Shown: piece by piece, positions 5,843-11,887 of the stretch
Layout of the letters: each line of letters begins with the position of its first letter
Numbering within the stretch: the stretch's first letter is position 1
NCBI GenBank assembly: GCA_050698355.1
Contig: JBOHBN010000243.1
Coordinates: 1 to 14,001, forward strand
Length of the DNA: 14,001 nt
Reading direction: 5' to 3'
Source of the DNA: JBOHBN01 sp050698355
Lineage (GTDB): Bacteria > Actinomycetota > Actinomycetes > Streptosporangiales > WHST01
Translations under genes and position numbers: made by a program
The notes under the pieces: generated by a model
What the model was told of the DNA's origin: nothing
Seen by the model: only the letters and a program-made list of their open reading frames with translations
Database searches by the model: none

Positions 5843-6751
5843 TCAGCTCTCCGTCCCCGCTGATCCCTCTGCGGGCGGCTCGGTCGGCGTCTCGCCGGCC
5901 CCGGCGGTCGGAGCCTGTTCCTGCGCCTGGCCACCACCCTGCGTCTCGCCGGCCTCGGCCGGACCCTGGCCGGGCGCCGAGCCACCACGCGGTCCTCGCT
6001 GCTCGCGCTGGTCGCGACGGCGCTTGCCGCCGCGGTCACCACGGTCACCACGGTCACCGCGGTCACCGCGGCCGCGCTGCGCGGCGGCGCGCGCGCTGGC
6101 CTCCGCGGCCTGCCGCTCCGCCCTGCTCTGCAGGACGTCACCGTGGTAGATCCACACCTTTACGCCGATCCGCCCGAACGTCGTACGCGCCTCGAAGAAC
6201 CCGTAGTCGACGTCCGCGCGCAGCGTGTGCAGCGGGACCCGGCCCTCGCGGTAGAACTCTGAACGGGACATCTCCGCGCCGCCGAGCCGGCCCGAGCACT
6301 GGATGCGGATGCCGCGGGCGCCGGCCTTCATCGCGGTCGACTGCGCCTTGCGCATCGCCCGCCGGAACGCGACCCGGCTCGCCAGCTGCTCGGCCACGCC
6401 CTGCGCGACCAGCTGCGCGTCCACCTCGGTGTTCTTGACCTCGAGGATGTTGAACTGCACCTGCTTGCTGGTGAGCTTCTCCAGCTCGCCGCGGATGCGC
6501 TCGGCCTCCGCGCCGCGCCGGCCGATCACGATGCCCGGACGGGCGGCGTGGATGTCCACGCGTACGCGGTCACGGGTGCGCTCGATCTCGACCTTGGAGA
6601 TGCCGGCGCGCTCGAGTCCGCGCGCCATCATCCGCCGGATCGAGACGTCCTCGGCGACATAGTCCTTGTACAGCTTGTCGGCGTACCACCGGCTCTTGAA
6701 GTCTGTGGTGATGCCGAGCCGGAAGCCGTGCGGGTTAACCTTCTGACCCAC
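5843..6751 (-). CDS. rpsC: 30S ribosomal protein S3 with a long low-complexity C-terminal tail
   Basis: S3 lines the mRNA entry tunnel on the 30S head and contributes to mRNA unwinding. The 302 residues begin MGQKVNPHGFRLGITTDFKS, followed by the KH type 2 domain with GIVIGRRG (about 73-80) and the C-terminal S3 domain (QCSGRLGGAEMSRSEFYREG to GVKVWIYHGDVL, ending near 207). Residues from about 208 are extra relative to the E. coli protein (233 aa). They hold an R/A-rich helix, a tandem GDR repeat (about 229-240), a basic patch KRRR and an acidic, G/P/E/Q-rich end. The start is GTG (6749-6751), sharing one base with the rplV stop (TAGTG). Actinobacterial S3 proteins often have such tails; this one is on the long side. 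Confidence 0.97.
   Translation of the reverse strand: MGQKVNPHGFRLGITTDFKSRWYADKLYKDYVAEDVSIRRMMARGLERAGISKVEIERTRDRVRVDIHAARPGIVIGRRGAEAERIRGELEKLTSKQVQFNILEVKNTEVDAQLVAQGVAEQLASRVAFRRAMRKAQSTAMKAGARGIRIQCSGRLGGAEMSRSEFYREGRVPLHTLRADVDYGFFEARTTFGRIGVKVWIYHGDVLQSRAERQAAEASARAAAQRGRGDRGDRGDRGDRGGKRRRDQREQRGPRGGSAPGQGPAEAGETQGGGQAQEQAPTAGAGETPTEPPAEGSAGTES
6033..6068. repeat. Four tandem 9-bp units inside rpsC
   Basis: The plus strand reads four copies of CGGTCACC followed by A or G. On the coding strand they give the repeating tripeptide Gly-Asp-Arg in the S3 tail. The copies differ only in the last base: A in the first two, G in the last two. The array is in frame, so slippage by whole units would lengthen or shorten the tail without breaking the gene. 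Confidence 0.85.
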
Positions 6752-7389
6752 TACCGGGTCTCCTCTTCGCTCGTGTCGTCCTGCGTTTCGCCGCTCTCTG
6801 CCGCGCCGGTCGACTGCGCTGCGTCGCCCGAGTCCTCCGCGGGCTCGGTGACCGCCTCGTCGGACGCGGACGCCTCGACCTCGTTCTCAACGTCGGTCTC
6901 GGGCTCGCTCGCAGCCTGCTCGGACTCGCCGGTCGGCGCCGAGGCGGTCGCCTTCCGGCCGCCCCTGTCCTCGGATCTGCGCTTCGGTTGCGGCGCGACC
7001 TCGATCGGGACCCCGTTCTCGTCACGCGCCTCGACCACGACGGTGATGTGGCTCGTCCGCTTGTTCACCGGGTAGGCGCGGCCCTGCGCGCGGGGACGCC
7101 AGCGGCGGAGGCTGGGACCCTCGTCGACGTACGCCTCGCTGATCCAGAGCGCGTCCGGGTCGAGCTGCTTGGTGCTCGACGCGTTCGCCACCGCGCTGCG
7201 GACCACCTTGCCGACCGGCGTGCCGGCCCGCCACGGCGAGAACTGCAGTGTCGACAGGGCCTCGTCGGTCTTCATGCCGCGGACGACGTCGACGACGCGG
7301 CGGACCTTGCGCGGGGCCATCCGCACGTGCTTCGCCCGCGCCACAGCGGCGTTGCCCGGCAGCTGCTCGGCCTTGCTCTGCTTACCCAC
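6751..7389 (-). CDS. rplV: 50S ribosomal protein L22 with a long acidic C-terminal tail
   Basis: L22 lines the peptide exit tunnel and, with L4, forms its constriction; changes in its loop give macrolide resistance in characterised bacteria. The 212 residues split in two. The L22 core spans about 15-126, with HVRMAPRKVRRVVDVVRGM, the tunnel loop near EGPSLRRWRPRAQGRA and the strand TSHITVVVEA. After a basic linker (PKRRSEDRGGRK), residues 151-212 carry 21 Asp/Glu and only one basic residue. The usual length is about 110-125; long L22 tails are known in mycobacteria. The start is GTG (7387-7389) lying eight bases inside rpsS, with GGAGG seven bases upstream, so the overlap is well supported. 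Confidence 0.96.
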   Translation of the reverse strand: MGKQSKAEQLPGNAAVARAKHVRMAPRKVRRVVDVVRGMKTDEALSTLQFSPWRAGTPVGKVVRSAVANASSTKQLDPDALWISEAYVDEGPSLRRWRPRAQGRAYPVNKRTSHITVVVEARDENGVPIEVAPQPKRRSEDRGGRKATASAPTGESEQAASEPETDVENEVEASASDEAVTEPAEDSGDAAQSTGAAESGETQDDTSEEETR

Positions 7390-7663
7390 GGCGCGACCTC
7401 CGGTCGTCCCTCACGTGGCCCCGGAAGGTACGCGTGGGCGCGAACTCGCCGAGCTTGTGCCCAACCATCGCCTCCGTCACGAAGACCGGCACGTGCTTGC
7501 GGCCGTCGTGCACGGCGATCGTGTGGCCCAGCATCTCCGGCACCACCATGGAACGCCGGGACCAGGTCTTGATGACGTTCTTGGTGCCCTTGTCGTTCTG
7601 CCCGGCGACCTTCTTCATCAGATGGTCGTCGACGAACGGGCCCTTCTTCAGGCTGCGCGGCAT
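7382..7663 (-). CDS. rpsS: 30S ribosomal protein S19
   Basis: S19 forms part of the 30S head with S13 and touches the A-site tRNA and bridge regions. The 93-residue product starts MPRSLKKGPFVDDHLMKKV and contains TWSRRSMVVPEMLGHTIAVH, the HVPVFVTEAMVGHKLGEFAP signature and TRTFRGH. The length is normal. The ATG at 7661-7663 is preceded by AGAGGAG about ten bases upstream and lies 15 bases after rplB. The last eight bases of the gene are also the first eight of rplV. Confidence 0.97.
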   Translation of the reverse strand: MPRSLKKGPFVDDHLMKKVAGQNDKGTKNVIKTWSRRSMVVPEMLGHTIAVHDGRKHVPVFVTEAMVGHKLGEFAPTRTFRGHVRDDRRSRRG

Positions 7664-7678
7664 CGTCGTTACGCTCCT

Positions 7679-8515
7679 CTACCGCTTCTTCTTCCGGGTC
7701 CTGCGCCGGACGATCAACCGGTCGCTTTCCTTGTGCTGCTTGCGAGTGCGGCCCTCCGGCTTGCCCCACGGGCTCACCGGGTCGCGGCCACCGGACGACC
7801 GGCCCTCGCCACCACCGAGCGGGTGGTCGACTGGGTTCATCACGACCCCGCGTACGTGCGGGCGGCGACCCTTCCACCGCATGCGGCCGGCCTTACCCCA
7901 GTTGATGTTCGACTGTTCGGAGTTGCCGACCTCGCCGACGCTCGCCCGGCAGCGGACGTCGACGTTGCGGATCTCGCCGGACGGCATCCGCAGCTGGGCG
8001 TACGGGCCCTCCTTGGCGACGAGCTGCGCGCTCATGCCCGCCGCGCGGGCGACCTTTGCGCCGCCGCCGGGCCGCATCTCGATCGCGTGCACGATCGTGC
8101 CGACCGGGATGTTGCGCAGCGGCAGGCAGTTGCCCGGCTTGATGTCCGCCGACGCCCCGTTCTCCACGAGATCGCCCTGGCGCAACCGGTTCGGTGCGAG
8201 GATGTAGCGCTTCTCGCCGTCCCGGTAGTGCAACAGCGCGATCCGGGCACTGCGGTTGGGGTCGTACTCGATGTGCGCGACCTTCGCCGGCACGCCGTCC
8301 TTGTCGTGACGGCGGAAGTCGACGAGCCGGTACGCCCGCTTGTGTCCGCCCCCGCGCCGCCGCGTGGTGATCCTGCCGCTGCCGTTGCGCCCGGCCTTCT
8401 TGGGAAGCGGGCGGACGAGCGACTTCTCCGGCTGGTCACGGGTGACCTCGACGAAGTCGGCGACGCTGGCCCCGCGGCGGCCCGGGGTCGTCGGGTTGTA
8501 CTTGCGGATGCCCAT
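7679..8515 (-). CDS. rplB: 50S ribosomal protein L2
   Basis: L2 is one of the most conserved 50S proteins, required for subunit association and peptidyl-transferase activity. The 278 residues begin MGIRKYNPTTPGRRGASVAD and include the RNA-binding core with FRRHDKDGVPAKVAHIEYDP and RMPSGEIRNVDVRCRASVG. The C-terminal signature NPVDHPLGGGEGR contains His231, matching the functionally important His229 of E. coli, and the tail is strongly basic (RRRTRKKKR). The start chosen is the ATG at 8513-8515 with GAGGA upstream. The frame stays open to 8575, but the extra 20 residues are not L2-like and would overlap the end of rplW. Confidence 0.98.
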   Translation of the reverse strand: MGIRKYNPTTPGRRGASVADFVEVTRDQPEKSLVRPLPKKAGRNGSGRITTRRRGGGHKRAYRLVDFRRHDKDGVPAKVAHIEYDPNRSARIALLHYRDGEKRYILAPNRLRQGDLVENGASADIKPGNCLPLRNIPVGTIVHAIEMRPGGGAKVARAAGMSAQLVAKEGPYAQLRMPSGEIRNVDVRCRASVGEVGNSEQSNINWGKAGRMRWKGRRPHVRGVVMNPVDHPLGGGEGRSSGGRDPVSPWGKPEGRTRKQHKESDRLIVRRRTRKKKR

Positions 8516-8558
8516 CAGTCGGTCCTCTTCGGTACGTGCGTGCGCTTCGCTGGGTTGA

Positions 8559-8864
8559 TCAACTGACCGGCCCACCGAAGATGTCGATGCGGTCCCGCTC
8601 GGCGACGCTCACGATGGCGCGCTTGGTGTCGCGCCTGCGACCCCACCCGGTGCGGGTGCGCCGGGTGCGCTTGCCCTCCCGGTTCAGGGTGTTCACGCCC
8701 GTCACCGTCACGTGGAACACCTGCTCGACCGCCTCGCGGATCTGCACCTTGTTGGCGTCGCGGCGAACCAGGAACGTGTACTTGTTCTCGTCGAGGAGAC
8801 CGTAGCTTTTCTCCGAGATCACCGGTGCCAGGAGCACATCTCGAGGGTCGGGGATCTTCGTCAT
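8559..8864 (-). CDS. rplW: 50S ribosomal protein L23
   Basis: L23 sits at the peptide-tunnel exit and is the main docking site for trigger factor and the signal recognition particle. The 101 residues start MTKIPDPRDVLLAPVISEKS, then YTFLVRRDANKVQIREAVEQ and a basic loop KRTRRTRTGWGRRRDTKRA that inserts into 23S rRNA, ending in IDIFGGPVS. The ATG at 8862-8864 overlaps the rplD stop as ATGA, so the two are coupled. The gene is followed by a 43-base gap before rplB that contains the rplB ribosome binding site and nothing else recognisable. Confidence 0.97.
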   Translation of the reverse strand: MTKIPDPRDVLLAPVISEKSYGLLDENKYTFLVRRDANKVQIREAVEQVFHVTVTGVNTLNREGKRTRRTRTGWGRRRDTKRAIVSVAERDRIDIFGGPVS

Positions 8865-9559
8865 GAGGCGGCCTCCTCTTCCTCGATGGCCTCATCCTCG
8901 TCCTCCACCGCCGGTGACTTGCCGCCGAGGCGGGCCGCCACCGGGCCGGCGCTGAACGCCTCGAACGCCGCCTCGACGAACACGACGTCGTCGGCGACGA
9001 GCACGTCGTAGGTGTTCAGCTGGCCGGGCGTCAGCACGTGCACGTCGGGCGCGTTGCGCATGCTGCGCAGGGTGACGTCGTCGGCGACGACGACGAGCAC
9101 CGGGCGGCGATCGGTCAGCTTCCCGAGTGCGGTGACCGCGTCCTTGGTGGACGGCTCGTCGCCGGAGACGAGGCTCTCGACCACGTGCACCCGGTCGGCG
9201 CGCGCCCGGTCGGACAGGGCACCGGCGAGCGCCGCCGCCTTCATCCGCTTCGGCGTCCGCTGCGAGTACTCCCGCGGCGTCGGGCCATGCACGACGCCGC
9301 CGCCGGCGTAGTGCGGGGCGCGGATCGAGCCCTGCCGGGCACGGCCGGTGCCCTTCTGCCGGTGCGGCTTGCGGCCACCGCCACGCACAGCACCGCGCCC
9401 ACGCGTCTCCGCGGTGCCCTGCCGCGCCGCGGCCTGCTGGGCGACGACCACCTGGTGGATCAGCGGGATGTTCACCTGCGCGCCGAACACCGCGGCCGGC
9501 AGCTCGACCGTGCGACCGGTCTCCTTGCCCGCAGCGTCGCAAACGGCTAGGCCAGTCAT
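8861..9559 (-). CDS. rplD: 50S ribosomal protein L4 with an acidic C-terminal tail
   Basis: L4 binds 23S rRNA early in assembly, and its long loop forms the tunnel constriction with L22. In E. coli it also represses the S10 operon. The 232-residue product shows the extended basic loop (about 50-95) with RGRGAVRGGGRKPHRQKGTG and RARQGSIRAPHYAGGG, then the globular part with TPKRMKAAALAGALSDRA and VLVVVADDV. The last 18 residues (VEDEDEAIEEEEAAS at the end) contain nine acidic residues and extend past the usual family end. The ATG at 9557-9559 overlaps the rplC stop as ATGA; the 3' end overlaps rplW likewise. Confidence 0.97.
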   Translation of the reverse strand: MTGLAVCDAAGKETGRTVELPAAVFGAQVNIPLIHQVVVAQQAAARQGTAETRGRGAVRGGGRKPHRQKGTGRARQGSIRAPHYAGGGVVHGPTPREYSQRTPKRMKAAALAGALSDRARADRVHVVESLVSGDEPSTKDAVTALGKLTDRRPVLVVVADDVTLRSMRNAPDVHVLTPGQLNTYDVLVADDVVFVEAAFEAFSAGPVAARLGGKSPAVEDEDEAIEEEEAAS

Positions 9560-10230
9560 GACTCACCTCCGGGTGCAAGCGCTGCCTTCTTCGCACCGGT
9601 ACGTACCAGCACGACCGTGCCGTTCGCGCCGGGCACCGCGCCGCGCAGGTACAGCAGGCCCTGCTCGGCATCGACGTTCTGCACGCGCAGGTTGTGTGTC
9701 GTCGTGCGCACATTGCCCATGCGGCCGGACATCTTCATGCCCTTGAACACGCGCGACGGCGTCGCGGCGCCACCGATCGAGCCGGGCTTGCGGTGCACGG
9801 CCTCGTCGCCGTGCGAGGCGGCCATGCCGTGAAAACCGTGCCGCTTCATCACGCCGGCGTAGCCCTTGCCCTTGCTGCGGCCGATCACGTCGACGCGCTC
9901 GCCGACAGTGAACGCATCGGCGGTCACCTCGCTGCCGAGGGTGTACTCCGACGCGTCGGCGGTGCGGATCTCGGTGAGGTACCGGCGCGGCGGCACGCCC
10001 GCCTTGGCGAACTGACCGGCGACCGGCTTGGTCACCTTGCGCGGGTCGATGGCCCCGTACGCGATCTGCACGGCGGAGTAGCCGTCGGTCGTGGGGGTGC
10101 GGACCCGGGTGACGACGCAGGGTCCTGCCTTGACGACCGTCACCGGCACGACCCGGCCGTCCTCGTCCCAGACCTGGGTCATGCCGAGCTTCTCACCCAA
10201 CACGCCCGTGAAGTTTCCCGTACTAGTCAT
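9556..10230 (-). CDS. rplC: 50S ribosomal protein L3
   Basis: L3 is an assembly initiator of the 50S subunit; its central extension reaches the peptidyl-transferase centre. The 224 residues start MTSTGNFTGVLGEKLGMTQV, the usual L3 opening. They contain GRSKGKGYAGVMKRHGFHGM, the tip segment HRKPGSIGGAATPSRVFKGM and KMSGRMGNVRTTTHNL. The glutamine that is methylated in E. coli L3 is not present at the GSIGGAATP tip, as is common outside proteobacteria. The ATG at 10228-10230 lies ten bases after rpsJ. The frame is open to 10266, but those 12 extra residues overlap rpsJ and are not L3-like, so the downstream ATG is used. Confidence 0.97.
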   Translation of the reverse strand: MTSTGNFTGVLGEKLGMTQVWDEDGRVVPVTVVKAGPCVVTRVRTPTTDGYSAVQIAYGAIDPRKVTKPVAGQFAKAGVPPRRYLTEIRTADASEYTLGSEVTADAFTVGERVDVIGRSKGKGYAGVMKRHGFHGMAASHGDEAVHRKPGSIGGAATPSRVFKGMKMSGRMGNVRTTTHNLRVQNVDAEQGLLYLRGAVPGANGTVVLVRTGAKKAALAPGGES

Positions 10231-10240
10231 TGCATGCGCC

Positions 10241-10549
10241 CTAGAGCTTGATCTCGATGTCGACACCGGCCGGCAGGTCGAGGCGCATCAGCGAATCGAC
10301 CGTTTTCGGCGTCGGGTCGAGAATGTCGATGAGCCGCTTGTGCGTACGCAGCTCGAAGTGTTCGCGCGAATCCTTGTGCTTGTGCGGCGAACGGATCACG
10401 CAGAACCTGTTCTTCTCCGTCGGCAAGGGTACCGGCCCTGCGACCCGCGCACCCGTTCGAGTCACCGTGTCGACGATCTTGCGCGCCGAGTTGTCGATGA
10501 TCTCATGGTCGTAGGCCTTGAGCCTGATGCGGATCTTCTGTCCCGCCAT
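10241..10549 (-). CDS. rpsJ: 30S ribosomal protein S10 (NusE)
   Basis: S10 belongs to the 30S head and, as NusE, also works in transcription antitermination and in coupling RNA polymerase to the ribosome through NusG. The 102-residue product is canonical: MAGQKIRIRLKAYDHEIIDN, SARKIVDTVTRTGARVAGPV, the loop LPTEKNRFCVIRSPHKHKDS and the segment FELRTHKRLIDILDPTPKTV. It opens the S10 cluster. The ATG at 10547-10549 has GAGG six bases upstream. The 97 bases before it, back to tuf, are mostly filled by hairpin copy B, which leaves little room for a promoter of its own between the hairpin and the start. Confidence 0.98.
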   Translation of the reverse strand: MAGQKIRIRLKAYDHEIIDNSARKIVDTVTRTGARVAGPVPLPTEKNRFCVIRSPHKHKDSREHFELRTHKRLIDILDPTPKTVDSLMRLDLPAGVDIEIKL

Positions 10550-10583
10550 TTATGGCCTCGTTCCTCACTTCACACACGCGGCC

Positions 10584-10627
10584 TTGTCAGTGCCTCAACG
10601 CGCCACAGCACGCTGAGGTACTGACAA
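10584..10627. repeat. 44-base inverted-repeat hairpin, copy B (tuf-rpsJ gap)
   Basis: The arms 10584-10603 and 10608-10627 match over 17 of 20 positions around the loop CACA. The outer eight bases are TTGTCAGT and ACTGACAA. In the minus-strand RNA the three exceptions become two G-U pairs and one A-C mismatch, giving 19 of 20 pairs. The transcribed strand continues GGCCGCGTGTGTG with no U-run. The site follows the tuf stop by 19 bases, so it could end, attenuate or process str-operon transcripts; a strict intrinsic terminator is not supported. It shares its length and terminal arms with copy A at 1910-1953. Confidence 0.82.
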
Positions 10628-10646
10628 CCTGCTCGCTCTGCTCGGC

Positions 10647-11840
10647 CTACTTGATGATCTTCGTGACCCGGCCGGACCCGACGGTGCGGCCACCCTCGCG
10701 GATGGCGAGGAGCAGTCCCTCCTCCATCGCGATCGGCTGGATCAACTCGACCCGCATCTCTGTGTTGTCGCCCGGCATGACCATCTCCGTGCCCTCGGGC
10801 AGATGCACCACACCGGTCACATCCGTGGTCCGGAAGTAGAACTGCGGGCGGTAGTTGTTGAAGAACGGCGTGTGCCGCCCGCCCTCGTCCTTGGACAGGA
10901 TGTAGACCTGTGCCTCGAACTCGGTGTGCGGAGTCACCGAACCCGGCTTCGCCACGACCATGCCGCGCTGCACCTCCTCGCGCTTGGTGCCGCGCAGGAG
11001 CAGCCCGACGTTATCGCCGGCCTGGCCCTGGTCGAGGATCTTACGGAACATCTCGACGCCGGTGATGGTCGTCTTGAACGAGTGCTCCTTGATGCCGATG
11101 ATCTCGACCTGGTCGCTGGTGTTGACCACACCGCGCTCGATCCGGCCGGTGACCACCGTACCGCGGCCGGTGATCGTGAAGACGTCCTCGATCGGCATCA
11201 GCAGCGGCTTGTCGATGTCACGGATCGGCTCGGGGATGTTGTCGTCGCAGGCGTTGACCAGGTCGACGATCGACTGGCTCCACTGCTCGTCGCCCTCGAG
11301 CGCCTTCAGCGCCGAGACGCGGATGACGGGCAGGTCATCGCCGGGGAAGTCGTTGTTGCTGAGCAGCTCACGGACCTCCATCTCGACGATGTCCACGAGC
11401 TCCTCGTCGTCGACCATGTCGGCCTTGTTCAGCGCGACCACGATATACGGCACGCCGACCTGACGGGCCAGCAGCACGTGCTCCTTGGTCTGCGGCATCG
11501 GACCGTCAGCGGCGGACACGACCAGGATCGCGCCGTCCATCTGGGCGGCACCGGTGATCATGTTCTTCACGTAGTCCGCGTGGCCCGGGCAATCCACGTG
11601 GGCGTAGTGGCGCTTGTCGGTCTGGTACTCCGCGTGCGCGATCTGGATCGTGATACCGCGCTGCCGCTCTTCGGGAGCCTTGTCGATGTCGTCGAACGGC
11701 ATGTACGGGTTCAGGTCCGGATGCGCCTCGTGCAGGACCTTGGTGATCGCCGCCGTCAGTGTTGTCTTGCCATGGTCGATGTGACCGATGGTGCCGATGT
11801 TGACGTGCGGCTTGTTCCGCTCGAACTTCGCCTTCGCCAC
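10647..11840 (-). CDS. tuf: Elongation factor Tu
   Basis: EF-Tu is the GTPase that delivers aminoacyl-tRNA to the ribosomal A site. The 397 residues hold the GTPase domain with G1 GHIDHGKT (19-26), the switch I segment RGITIQIAHAEY, G3 DCPGH (83-87), G4 NKAD (138-141) and G5 SALK (175-178). Domain 2 follows (about 210-300, with GRGTVVTGRIERG) and then domain 3 (FEAQVYILSKDEGGRHTPFF to the end GSGRVTKIIK). The start is GTG (11838-11840) with GAGGAG five bases upstream. It follows fusA by 47 bases, the usual str-operon order. Nothing in the motifs is broken; resistance to EF-Tu-targeting antibiotics cannot be judged by eye. Confidence 0.98.
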   Translation of the reverse strand: MAKAKFERNKPHVNIGTIGHIDHGKTTLTAAITKVLHEAHPDLNPYMPFDDIDKAPEERQRGITIQIAHAEYQTDKRHYAHVDCPGHADYVKNMITGAAQMDGAILVVSAADGPMPQTKEHVLLARQVGVPYIVVALNKADMVDDEELVDIVEMEVRELLSNNDFPGDDLPVIRVSALKALEGDEQWSQSIVDLVNACDDNIPEPIRDIDKPLLMPIEDVFTITGRGTVVTGRIERGVVNTSDQVEIIGIKEHSFKTTITGVEMFRKILDQGQAGDNVGLLLRGTKREEVQRGMVVAKPGSVTPHTEFEAQVYILSKDEGGRHTPFFNNYRPQFYFRTTDVTGVVHLPEGTEMVMPGDNTEMRVELIQPIAMEEGLLLAIREGGRTVGSGRVTKIIK

Positions 11841-11887
11841 TGCTTCTCCTCACGAAACTTTCTGTGTGCGCCGGATGGTTACTCGTC

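Noticed and set aside
7169..8566. Long plus-strand open frame of 465 codons
   Set aside because: It lies antisense to rplV, rpsS and rplB, which are certain. Its product is a low-information R/A/P/V/D-rich sequence typical of the opposite strand of GC-rich genes.
8516..8575. Upstream ATG for rplB adding 20 residues
   Set aside because: The extension overlaps the rplW end and is unlike L2. The inner ATG has its own GAGGA site.
10231..10266. Upstream ATG for rplC adding 12 residues
   Set aside because: The extra residues overlap rpsJ and do not resemble L3. The ATG at 10228-10230 gives the standard N-terminus.
10584..10627. Calling the tuf-rpsJ hairpin an intrinsic terminator
   Set aside because: No U-run follows on the transcribed strand, and no promoter fits between it and rpsJ. 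It is listed as a repeat with open function.
10550..10646. Promoter made from the CTGACA arm of hairpin B as -35
   Set aside because: Seventeen bases downstream the hexamer is TGAGGA, a poor -10. The similar test on hairpin A also fails.
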